Origin: Anopheles merus | Lineage: Eukaryota > Arthropoda > Insecta > Diptera > Culicidae | Assembly: GCF_017562075.2 (NCBI RefSeq) | Contig: NC_054082.1 | Coordinates: 39,134,442 to 39,198,441 of the forward strand | Length of the DNA stretch: 64,000 nt | Reading direction: 5' to 3' | Part shown: positions 22,334 through 42,800 of the stretch, in pieces | How positions within the stretch are numbered: position 1 is the stretch's first letter | Layout: every line of letters begins with the position of its first letter | The notes under the pieces: model-generated | The model's database searches: none | What the model was told of the DNA's origin: nothing | The model's input: only the letters and a program-made list of their open reading frames with translations | Translations under genes and position numbers: made by a program

Positions 22334-25300
22334 ATGCTTTCAAAAGCAGTAGAACACGAGAGCGGGGAAAAAGCTCAAACCGGTTTATGCAAATCCATCA
22401 TTCATGAAGGAACGCTCTCTAAAATGCATAATCGATCATTCTTTAGAATATGGCATCGATGACAGGGCCATTCGCCGCACGGTAGCATGCATCCCTTGCT
22501 CATTTGCTTTGATCGAATAAAGTGGTTTGCGATGTAAATATTTGATATCGATGCTTACCTAACGATAAGATGATAGTGTTTTATTATGTTGCCAAGAGCA
22601 TGTGCATGGCGTATATGGTGATTTTTTCTTTTTTTTGTTTCCTCGTGGTACATATATAGCATCGCTACCACTGGATACCTTATGTGTAGGAAATGTTGTT
22701 AAGTTTACCGAACGATTAAGCTAGTGCTTTAGCCTGTGTAAACTACCAGACATAGGCAGAGATATAGCATCATGATGTATTGCTTTGCAACGAATCTGTG
22801 AGCGTAGCTTCGTAATGGCATGGGAACGAAAATGTCCTTCTTTGTTTAACTTACAAGTCTTCTCACAACAAAGACACAGATGATTAGAGCCCATGGCCGA
22901 GCTGCGTAAAGTTAATTGCCTTGATTTCGAGAACCTGCCAATGGTCATTTGCTTCATTATGATAGTATCCAGCCGTGTTTTTGTGGCCCATGACCCATCC
23001 TTGCTTGTTAAATACGATCATACCGAACAAGAATTAAAGCGACAGAGATACAAAGACGGATAGGAAAGAGAGACAGAGAGATAGGCAGATAAAAATATAC
23101 TTTCGGGCATTATAAGGTTTCCGATGTTTCCTCTGACAAACTCATCTATTATCTATCATTTCAGTTTTCTTTGACGTTGCGTATTATGTTGCGTTGCTCT
23201 CCCGCTTGTCATTTTGTTGATTCCATTATTGTAGAATGCTGATTCACGTTCCTTGCTACAGGGGGACGGTATATTGGATTAGGCGCAGGCACGATACACA
23301 AACCACGAGGTCACATCTTGGACGAATGGAGAGCCGAATCGTTGCGAAAGTTTTACCGCTGTTAGTCAGGCAGCTAATTAGAATCTGACGTAAGATAGTT
23401 ATCCAAGCGAAATGCGCTAAAGACTTTCGTGGTGTTCATGGAAGCAACCTTCACCTTTTCCTCTTTCCATCACACACAAACGCAAGCTCACACTTGTGTG
23501 GAAGTTTTCTCCAGAGTTCTCCTCACCCTCTTTTACCTGCTGTGAAGGGAAAGCTTGTCCACGACAGCGAATGTGAGGCTGCGTTGATCGTGGCTGTATA
23601 AAAATCAATTTTCAGCTCATCCGTTTGGTGCTTGCGCGATGCTCCACTCCGATGCACGAGAAGGATCACGGCTGCAGTGCACTTGAGGCAGCGCTCCGAA
23701 AGCTGCATCAATATTTGAGTGTCAGAGATTATGTACGCTGCGCTGGGATGCGCGTGTGCTTGTGATGCGAAGTGTGCCCGAAGGAAAAATAAATAAGAAA
23801 ACGCTGTGAAGTGATCACCGTGATGCACTCTGAGATTGCATTTCGGCTGGGCAAATAGCGAGACAAGTAGTTCGAAGTGGATTAGGCTCGTACCGTGTGC
23901 CGTTAATGGATTTGGTGAAAACCCCGTTGCTCTGCTCGGCTTAAAGCAAACGTTCGCTTGTGTTATTATGTTGCACCGAAGGAGAGGAATGGAGTGTGCT
24001 GCTTGAAAAGGGGAAAAAGTGCCATCAATTGCTTGAATTTTATGTTTGTTGATAGCCGATATTGTTTGTGAAGCATCATTTAGATCAATGAAAAGAGAAG
24101 TGGAGAATATTTTGATGTTCATTATTTTAGATTTTAGAACCACCTTCTCTGAAAGCACAAATTTATTCAAAAATGAATACTTTGTATTTATGTAGTATAG
24201 CTGACTTGGAACAAATATGTCCTACTCATATTGCATGGTTATAATTTATTATTTGTTATTTATTTGGACGTCCGTAAAGTATTGCCTAATCATGTTCCAT
24301 ATCATATTGAGAGAAAGTTTTTGGTCAGTTGTGACCGTTATTAAAACGTGTGCAATTTATTCTGAACTAAATATTCAGAAGATCAATTGTTTAAATGTTA
24401 ACATCAAGATCGGAAAATGCTGCTCAACTCACGTTACTTTTGGTTGCACAGGTGTGGAACAAATTTAAATTGATTTAGTTGTTATTTTTTAGTTTTATCG
24501 ATATACAACAAAGCATAGAAAGCAATGGAAGCAGCATTCCGAAATATGCTAGCTCGTTGATGGCATAACTTTTTTGTACGCTGCGATGATTGTCGGTTCA
24601 GATTGATATGTGAACAAGCAAATCCTGACGACAGATTTGATCGAGCCGGAATTCAGTGAATCGTTCGTTATCTTTTTGTGACAAACTAGACGAACGGTAT
24701 TTACTGCAGCATCAGCAACTATTCTGACCGGCACCAGTCCTTGCTCACCGTTCGGTGCTTGAGGGTGCGTGTACAGCGTTATGGAAATAGAGCATTCCTA
24801 CGTTTTATTTTGTCCTATAGATGAAAACAGTTTTTGAACAGATTTGTGAAATGTGGTGCGCAGTCGATTTCGATTAAAATAAAACCGAAACAGAATTTGT
24901 ATCGCTGTAGATCGCTTCCAATAACGCCTTAAGCTCGTTGAAACATGTCAGAAGCAGAGAGCATCCGTGTTCGTGGCGAGTGACAACATCTGGAACAATA
25001 CGCTTTGGGTAGGAAATCCTGTTTTTCTATACTTTCCAACGCGCCCCAGCGGATGACATTGAACTGCAGCGAAATGGTTCAACTATTAGAAGTGACAGCG
25101 GGACCAATGGTGGATCCGGTTTGCTTGACATGGTCGCAATGCTCTTCAACGGGAGTGTTGCGTGTTTCGTTGTTTAATTGTGTCACATTCTGGCAGGGTA
25201 TGTGCGGGCGTTATGCGGTACAGTGGGCCGATCCGTAACCTGGGGTGGGTTTTCTGTGAACATTTTCTCTTGTCCCCTTCAACGGTCAGACATTATGCAA

Positions 25301-26420
25301 CGGGATGCGGTAAGCACGAATCACCACGGACGTGTCCTATCTGCGATTTTAAATCGCTCAAAATCACGTGCCCGTACCTGGTCGCCAGAGGAGGAATGAA
25401 AAACATAAAATAAATGGTCAAGGTAGGGCTGTGCCGCATGATGAGGCAGCGCACTGATGGTATGATAATGGTAGGGAGGTTTGAAGAAGGAGAAAAAAAA
25501 AACACGAGCATAAGGATAATAGACGCACGTGCAAGAAAATGGCAAAGGGTCAGAATTTATAGTTAGCAGATGCTAGATAGTGGTTGGCAGAGTTTCGCAG
25601 TAAAATGTTGCCGCATAACTTTCAGCGATGGGTTTGAGTATAAATAATAGCATTATCGAAAATGGGAAATTATTAATGTGAAATTCCGGGAAACTGGCGA
25701 GAAAGTGTGCCACGTTGAAAATCGCGATAACGAAATACTTACACCATAAGCAATTTAATGAGATGAAACTCAACGCTTTATTACATTGCAGTAAAATAGC
25801 AGCTTGTTGGATATTTGTTTGATATAACAAGATATTCAATTACTGGTAGATGTATTTCTTTTAGGAAAGATACTGTTAGAAAGTCTTCAGCTAGCTTCTT
25901 AATTCATGGTGGAAATTATTTTTTTGCATTTGCAGCATCTACCTTCGGACGCTTTCCTTAAATTAATATAATTCGGTTTGGTAAATATGGAAAATATGTA
26001 AATGAATGCGTTAAGGTTAGTTTTGCTTATTATCAGGTTCATACGTATCTCAATTTTAAAGCTTTGCATTGAGGTGCAGTAAAAATTCTGAAGAGTCTAG
26101 CTAAATACCTTTTATCCGGAAATTATTCCCTCTCGTCTACGCAATGATGGGGCTTAATATATATTGTTGACCAAACATCTGATTGTTGAAAGTGTTTACA
26201 TTGGTAACAAAAAGAGATCAGGTAAAATGATGATTATAGAGATGATGGATTTTTTAAATACTAAAAAATGATAATAAATATTCTTTTTTTGTAAAAAATG
26301 TTCTTGAATCTTCAAACAATCTAAATCCAAACCCAGTTTCCGGTTATACAGTAATTGTCAATAGAAATTTGTAAAATTAACTTATCTAATTAAATGATTG
26401 ATAAAGAAAAGTAAATAAGT
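22334..26420. other. Non-coding; one long anonymous ORF
   Basis: The longest frame outside transposons and microsatellites is 23523-24170 on the minus strand, 215 codons, with no domain, signal peptide or repeat that I recognise. It may be chance. Nothing else is supported. Confidence 0.45.
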
Positions 26421-26428
26421 CATACATG
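26421..26428. repeat. Possible 8-bp duplication, left
   Basis: CATACATG, 7 of 8 identical to CATACACG at 26631-26638. Confidence 0.35.
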
Positions 26429-26630
26429 CAGTGGCGGATTACCATGAGTGGGGGCTCTAAGCGGTCCATCGAATGTAAACTTTTGGGAAGTGTTGAGCAA
26501 GAAGTTGTATGAGGAATTCTAAACCAGAGAAGAATAGACAAGCAATTTTATTATGGGTTCCTTTTCTTGAGGCCTCTCAAGACATCGGGGCCCAACACGG
26601 CCGCTTAGTTTACGTACTGCTTAATCCCCG
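26429..26630. mobile_element. Probable short hAT-type relic, about 200 bp
   Basis: The left end starts CAGTGGCGGATTA, a common hAT terminus. Read in reverse, the right end contains GGGGATTAAGCAGTACGTAA followed by CTAAGCGGCCGTGT. Both ends share GGATTA and TAAGCGG at similar depth. Near-identical 8-bp direct repeats border it. The right TIR seems to have lost its outermost bases. No transposase is present. Confidence 0.4.
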
Positions 26631-26638
26631 CATACACG
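26631..26638. repeat. Possible 8-bp duplication, right
   Basis: CATACACG; see 26421-26428. Confidence 0.35.
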
Positions 26639-27528
26639 TATTTCGGGCCTACCGTTAAGCTAGGATTCGTTTTTGAACGTGTTTTGTTTGAATTAATCAC
26701 TATATTCCACAATGAACGACCACAATCACTATATTTATCACTATATTCCACGTGACTACCGAACATGATAAAACCAAAACATGAATAATTAAGATGCGAT
26801 TCTAGGAACATTATACCATGGCATTTCCGTAGCTTCTTGATTTGTCAAATCATTTTGCTTACCCATAATGCAAGGTAAACACTTTTCCAAGAAGTAATTA
26901 ACTCTTGCATTACCACTGGGAATCCAGCCATCCCGCTTTGATTGGCCCCTTTTTCCCCAGCACAGTGCAATTACCTTTAGGAGAAAGCTGCCCCTCAATC
27001 AGGCAATTGGGAAACCATATGGATAACTCAAGCGACCTCCATTAATAGTGCAAACATTGACATTGCAGTCCACAGCATTTACTCGAACGCAGTACTGTTG
27101 TTTCGAAGAAACAACCCCAAACACTGTTCGCCGAACGGAGTTCAATCAGCATGCCTGCCCACAACATACAGGGGCCGACTGGAGCTGCCACCACGTTTCT
27201 CCATCTGCTTGCCAACATTGGACACGCGGAAGATCAATGCCGCTTTTGCCAATTTGACGTGGCCCCGCTGCTGAGTGGCAGTGCAAACATTTATTCTTAG
27301 CGTATCGGCATGTCACAGTGCCCGGGAATCATGATTTGACTAAACCCTGCGCCAGTGCTCGTACATACGCCATCTGACCTAAATAATATTGACGCCCACG
27401 CGCTGCTAATGGTGCTGCGAACGTTTTTCGTTCGCCAATGTCAGGATTCGTTTCCGAAGGGTTTGCTCAACCGTAAAGTTTGTGGCCCAGTCCCACGGTG
27501 TGGGCTGAAATGCTCGTTAAAGTGGAAA
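26639..27528. other. Non-coding, no gene recognised
   Basis: Nothing recognised beyond short anonymous frames. Confidence 0.5.
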
Positions 27529-27672
<144 letters not shown>

Positions 27673-27700
27673 AAGTGTGTATGTGGGTGTGTATGTGTGT

Positions 27701-37266
<9,566 letters not shown>

Positions 37267-37277
37267 AACGGCTTTTA
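37267..37277. repeat. RTE fragment target duplication, left
   Basis: AACGGCTTTTA, identical to 37380-37390. Confidence 0.9.
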
Positions 37278-37379
37278 ATTACTTACTTATCCGGCGCTAC
37301 AACCGCTTTGCGGTCTTGGGCTGCCTCAGAAGTGTCCGAAACCGCTCACGGTCTAGCGCCTTCGTCTGCCAGTCCGTTA
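37278..37379 (-). mobile_element. 102-bp 3' fragment of the RTE element
   Basis: It begins with the (ACTT)-type tail, then matches RTE 12265-12358 almost base for base (CCGGCGCTACAACCGCTTTG and onward to CTGCCAGTCCGTTA). Perfect 11-bp duplications show it is a complete but extremely truncated retrotransposition event. Confidence 0.9.
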
Positions 37380-37390
37380 AACGGCTTTTA
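37380..37390. repeat. RTE fragment target duplication, right
   Basis: AACGGCTTTTA; see 37267-37277. Confidence 0.9.
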
Positions 37391-37729
37391 CGAGTCATAT
37401 ATTACAAATCCCTGCTTGAGGTTTAAACTAAAAAGCTTTCGGTGACAGCAATGAAAAAAGGACGGATTGACGCAACTGTAAGTGCATGCCATAAAGATAA
37501 ACGATGCCAAGTATATTTTCATTATACATTTTATTAAACGTGACTGATTTTCTCAAAATCATCTTTTCAACACTACTGTTTTTAATTTAGGGTATTTTTG
37601 TCGATAGTTCATCATAGGGGTAGAAAACATAAATGTTTCCATAGTGGTTATACTCAGATAAACTCCTTCCATTGTGCTATTTTGTGCAGGATAAACAATA
37701 TCATTTCACTATTATTGTTTTAACACTGT
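37391..37729. other. Non-coding, no feature recognised
   Basis: AT-rich sequence between two RTE fragments of opposite orientation; nothing recognised. Confidence 0.5.
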
Positions 37730-38030
37730 TTGCAATGTTCAAATTTGACGAAAGCCTATTAGCTGCGTACGAGGGAAATATGTATAGGATAATTTTTGGC
37801 TCGGTATGTGTGAAAGGATAATGGAGGAGCCGATACAATGATGAGCTATACGAGATGTACTGCGATCTGACTATCTTGCAACGTATCAAGATTGCCAGAT
37901 TCCGGTTGGCTGACCAATTTATGCAGACGCACGAAACATTCCGTAAAGGCCGCCTCTAAGGACAGAGGGAACGTGGTAGTCCCAATTTAAGGTGGGTTAC
38001 TGGCAGTTCCTCAGCAGGCCTAGATTCAAT
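37730..38030 (+). pseudogene. Decayed RTE reverse-transcriptase C-terminus
   Basis: The plus strand matches the RTE C-terminal coding region by eye: AAATTTGACGAAAGCC against AAATCTGACGAAACCC, then AATGGAGGAGCC, and GAGCTATACGAGATGTAC. In the matching frame it reads YNDELYEMYCDLTILQRIK and later RKGRL-stop, so it is broken. The distal part has a deletion between the segments matching GACTGGCAG and CTCCTGAGGCAGGCC. It is far more diverged than the copy at 12-16 kb and is probably a fossil of the same or a sister family. Confidence 0.75.
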
Positions 38031-38143
38031 GGCTTTGCCGTCAGTCCGGACCATGCTGAGTTAGAAAACCAACGTTCAAACAGTCATGACTGGAGCCTTC
38101 ATACTATCCAACATGCATTTTTATTTTTGAAAAAGGAATGGTA

Positions 38144-38195
38144 TTTGACATTCAATATATTCATCAATTTGACATTCAATATATTCATCAATTTG
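38144..38195 (+). repeat. 24-bp tandem duplication beside the SINE
   Basis: Two copies of a 24-bp unit beginning TTTGACATTCAATATATTCA, followed by TTTG of a third. The unit contains the SINE target sequence ATATTCATCAAT. Confidence 0.85.
38181..38192. repeat. SINE target duplication, left
   Basis: ATATTCATCAAT, identical to 38396-38407. Confidence 0.85.
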
Positions 38196-38395
38196 GTCTC
38201 ATGGTACAGTCGTCAACTCGTACGACTTAACAACATGCCCGTCATGGGTTCAAGCCCCAAATAGACCGTGCCGCCATACGTAGGACTGACTATCCTGCTA
38301 TGGGGGGAAATCAATAAGTCACTGAAAGCCAACCCCACAAGTGGGTTGGCAGGCCTTGACCGGCATCGGTTGTTGAGCCAAAGAAGAAGAAGAAG
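38195..38395 (+). mobile_element. Full-length tRNA-derived SINE (SINE200-like)
   Basis: About 201 bp. The head starts GGTCTCATGGTACAGTCG (A-box region); the B box GGTTCAAGCC is at 38247-38256; the body contains GACTATCCTGCTATGGGG; the 3' end is GTTGTTGAGCCAAAG with (GAA)n. It has perfect 12-bp flanking duplications. Length and layout match Anopheles SINE200 as I remember it. Transcription would be by RNA polymerase III; movement needs a LINE in trans. It is the best-preserved copy here. Confidence 0.85.
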
Positions 38396-38407
38396 ATATT
38401 CATCAAT
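38396..38407. repeat. SINE target duplication, right
   Basis: ATATTCATCAAT; see 38181-38192. Confidence 0.85.
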
Positions 38408-39818
38408 AAAATTCATACAGTTCTGACGTTTCAGCTACGCAGTGAACTGAACTTTATGGCATAGGCAACGGATTCGAAAGCAACGAATGAGGGCAATAGG
38501 CTCAAAGTCTCTATAAAAATCTATTAATAATGAAGCAAACTATGGTCCCCGTTTTGAATAGGCTCATGTGGAATCTAATAGAAATTTCCTATTTGCCTGT
38601 CAAAAAGGATGCTTTAGAGTCCAATTACCGTCACATATATTTCACTTCCCGGAAGAAAGAACCAAGAAAGTATCTCAAACGTCAGTAAAACGAATAGTAA
38701 TCATTAATTCTCACAAGTCATATCCAAAAACATTCAAAACACGGTTATATTGTAGTTTTCAGGTTACTACAATACCACCATTATGAGTACATCGGAGCAG
38801 TAAAACCTTGTTTTGTTTTTCTTTGATTAGATGTGTCTTGTTACATTGTGTGACATTTTTGATCTGCGCACATTTAATTCGTGAAAATTAATATGAACGG
38901 CTAAAAAATGTAAAATGTGTGATTTTTGGTAAATTATCTTTGGTGGTAGTACAAGTGCGAAACATCGGAACATTTATAGTGCTCGAGCCAATGATGGAAA
39001 TAACTGAAAAGCATAAATGTTGATTAGCAGAAGAGCTAGTTCAAATTGAACAGAGGATCTGAAAAATAAAAAATAAAAAGTAGAACAGAGCTATGGTAAA
39101 AGATTAAGAACGCTTCATTTAAGTTGAAATTTCATTGATTTTGAATTGTTTGCTCGGCCGACTGCGAGGAATAAACTGCTCACATTTACTGGGTAAACAC
39201 CTTATAGTAAGGAGAAAACAAATACAGCGAGGCTTTAGAATGTTGCTGCGAGCTTTCATTTGAGTTCGGGGCACACGTAAGACTTATCTGTTGATATCGT
39301 TAGTGTGGATTTGCTTTCCTGCCAGTCACCGTTTCCATCCTGGTGCCCGGAAAATCGGACGGTTTAGAGAACGAGAGGAAGTACAGCGCCCGATACTGGT
39401 GGCATCATCTGGGGCAAAGCTAAACAAAAGTGAATCGAATCACACGAACCGTAGGACTGAACCCGAAAAGCGATAGAATTAATATTCAAAGCATTCGATT
39501 TTCAGCGGCTAGCCCATAATGGGATTAAAATTTATCCTACCGTTTTGTGATTTCTGCGCGCACGAAGAGGTTTAGCAGTGGAAAGCAGCTTGGGAGACAG
39601 CAGAAATAAGGAGGAAGAGCAAGGGCAGTGTGTGCATCATGTGGCAGACAGGGACAGGATAGGGATGATGGAATTTTTGCTTTGCCGCTTGAAGTTGATT
39701 ACGTTTCGTCCCGTGCCTTCGTTATCGGTTGGTGTTGTTTTCCTTTATTGTTTTGACTAAAAGGATATAATTGAATTTCAGTCGGGTTTGAAGGCATCCA
39801 AGGGGGGGATTTCAGAGG

Positions 39819-39819
<1 letters not shown>
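38408..39819. other. Non-coding, no gene recognised
   Basis: Short anonymous frames only. Confidence 0.5.
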
Positions 39820-39871
<52 letters not shown>

Positions 39872-39882
39872 TTTGTTTGTTT
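39820..39882 (+). repeat. (TG)n followed by (GTTT)n
   Basis: TG units at 39820-39868 pass into GTTT repeats ending at 39882. Confidence 0.9.
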
Positions 39883-42800
39883 ACGGAAAGAGTTTATTGG
39901 GGGAAGGGAGAGGAGTTGATGAGTTTTAGGACGGGCAAAGAAGTTAACTGTTAAAAAATTGCTGAGTTCGCTGGACGGTTTTTCTATGAATTGAGTTAGG
40001 AGAACTCCTTTAATATAAAAAGAACTTAATGAATTTTATTCAAATTGCTGACATTAGATTCACTCTAACAGACATTGTGGGGCTTGGGTGTTAATGCGGT
40101 CAATGCGACAGCCAAATGTAAATTATTGGAAACACATTCTAATAGATATTTAGTGTATGCTTCCTACTATAAACAGCATCTCTGTTGTGTATAGCTACAA
40201 TGTTACTTACACTTCAAGAAAACCTTACCCTGGGGTAGCATAATGGCACACGCCTGGACGGCGTTATTGAAATTAGTGGTTGATATGTGTATACCGTCGC
40301 CCCTCGAGTGTAGGATCGAGCAAACGGTAAAAGTAACGTCATCCAGTCCGCCATAGAGCGGAAAGGAAATGCGCCCATGAGCTGTATCGGTATGTGCACC
40401 GGTTTGCTGTTGCGCTTTCCTTCTCCCCGTACGATGTGTATGTGTGGGTGATTTGTGGCATTTGCATAAACCGAAAGGTAACATCCGTACCGCGAGGGTA
40501 CCGTTTCTGCAACCCCGGGCAGGTGCTCATTTGCATTTCAAATGAACCAAATCAAAAAGGTTTTGCGTTGCGAGAGTATTGTTTACGCTCGAATAAATTA
40601 AATTGTGCGCACGTTTATCGCGCGCACATTTGGCGGGAAGCTGGCGGGGTCGAATCCGAAGCGCAATCCGCTCATGTTTGATGATCATTATGGTCGGAAA
40701 GGTATGCGAGGTTTGATGGTTGTTGGGATGGTTTGCGGTGCGGAGACGCATGCGAGCGAGTGGTTGTGTGGTTTTCTTGTGATCATATGTGACCGTTGCC
40801 GTCGCTTGATTTGACTGGTTTTAGACTAAGACCGCCCGCCTCCACGCGAGTTCGGTAGGCTGCCTCTTCCCAACGTGTTGGGAAAGAACCGCACTAATGA
40901 ATTCATTCGGGAGCGAGAATACATTATTATCCATATTATTATGGGGTGATAAATTTCGGCTGATATTTTAATGTATTATTTTTGCGGTACGAAAGTGCGT
41001 ACTATTGGGGCGTAGGAAACGGTGCAGTAGATATGAGAAAGGGGGTCGAGCCGACGGGGAGAGTAAATGGATTGAAGGAAGTATTAAGTTGTCCACGAGA
41101 GCGGATAAGCTTATAATGTGGTTAGCTAGAGAGAGAGAGAGAGGCGTAAACGTGCAAGGAAAGCATAAACCCATTATCGTAGACGATAGTGTGCTGGAAT
41201 AAACAGATGCAAAACATAAATTAATTAAAAACGCTTATTATACACTTGTACGGTTGGATGAGCATTTCAAACACAGCAGATTTATATTTTCATCAATTGC
41301 TATTTCGTTGTTGCATGTCAACACAAAGATGCTAAATATGTTATCTGTAGTCTAACGCATCCTTCTCGCTTTACACGAATGTAATGAATATTGTTTTGTA
41401 TTTTTCGAAACTGCCAATATTGATTAATCATGCTGCAAATCGTTATTCGCAAGCTGATAAACCACACCACCACTGTTGGGCTTTAATGGACCGAGTCGTT
41501 CCCACAATCCCGCAAACTGAGAGATGAGTGGCAACCACAAATCTGAATCTGGCGCTGCTCAAGAATTTCGCTTCTTCAACCACTTTCACCATACTAGTAA
41601 TCTCGTGAAAGGCACACGCACCTAGTCGTCCGCTGCTCATTACCTACCACACAATAACATTTATTCCGAGCGTTATTTGCCACGGTCTATGGTCCCGTTT
41701 TCTCCCGGGTTGCTATCGTACTCACAAGATTTGGTTGAGCGAGATGCTCACACACACACACACACCTTCACGATTGGTTTTGTGCGTACCAATGTCAAGG
41801 GTATCGTTTCTTCCAGTCCTCCTCTCCTGTTTGTTGGTTACTGATTTCCAGGAACCGGAACGTAGCACGGTGGTTATTAGAAATGTTTCTTCCCATTGCC
41901 ATACTTACCGTTTGCTGGAGTGATATGTTAATGCAAAGCTAACCTGGGGGAGAGCTGTGTTTCGTTAGCCGAATTCCACACCACATGAGTCGGTTTGGAT
42001 GTGGCATCATTTGTTGGGCTGACTGTGTGAGCCTACGAAACACGCAAATGCGCACCGCTGTGAGCTAAATTGCTCTCCAGCTTGGCTCATTTGCTGAAGC
42101 AATGGGGAAACGGTGAGTGTGTGTTCGTATTGGGGCAAATCGTTTGCGATAGTGATTTGTTTGTACTGCGGCATGTGGCAGTGGCCACAATTCGGCTAGC
42201 GTAAAGTAGGTTCATTTGATGGCGACTTGTTTCATTAGTCGCCGTCGCCAGCTGGAAGCATTTAAGTGAGACGTCAAAGTAAGCTACTTCTTTCACAATA
42301 CTTGTGGAAATCATTCTGTTGTGAAAAGCGTTAAATTCATTTGGGTGTGTTTTAGTGTAGTGGCTTGCTAGTGAGCAATGATTATTTGATTATCATGTTA
42401 CAAGGATTCGTTCAGTATAACTTATGTAACCTCTACAGGTGTGTCATCTGAATTGAAGGGAGTGTGCTAGTGACGATAACGGTCTCGAAATGAACTTTGA
42501 ACAAATACTGCACGCCTACCGAAATGAAAATTTATGTGACGCTAAAGCTCAACGGGCTGATCCTTTGTGGTAACAGCTCCCGCTTTACGAACGGTCGTTG
42601 AAGTAGCTAGTCTGAAATGATGTACCTCATCAAAAAGTGAGCTCAAATTTCACCGTTTCCGTTTCTACTGAAGGTAATGTTTCCCTTCCCAGATAGACCG
42701 TTCCACTTGCGGACAATGAATTTTCATTGCGCACATTTGTTCGTCTGCCACGACCGTGGTGCTGCTTCCTCAACCATTCCGTGATATGATCAAATAATTA

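Noticed and set aside
38195..38270. tRNA gene (A and B boxes)
   Set aside because: The tRNA-like part is the head of a SINE; it lacks a convincing cloverleaf, and related heads recur at 18982 and 61371.
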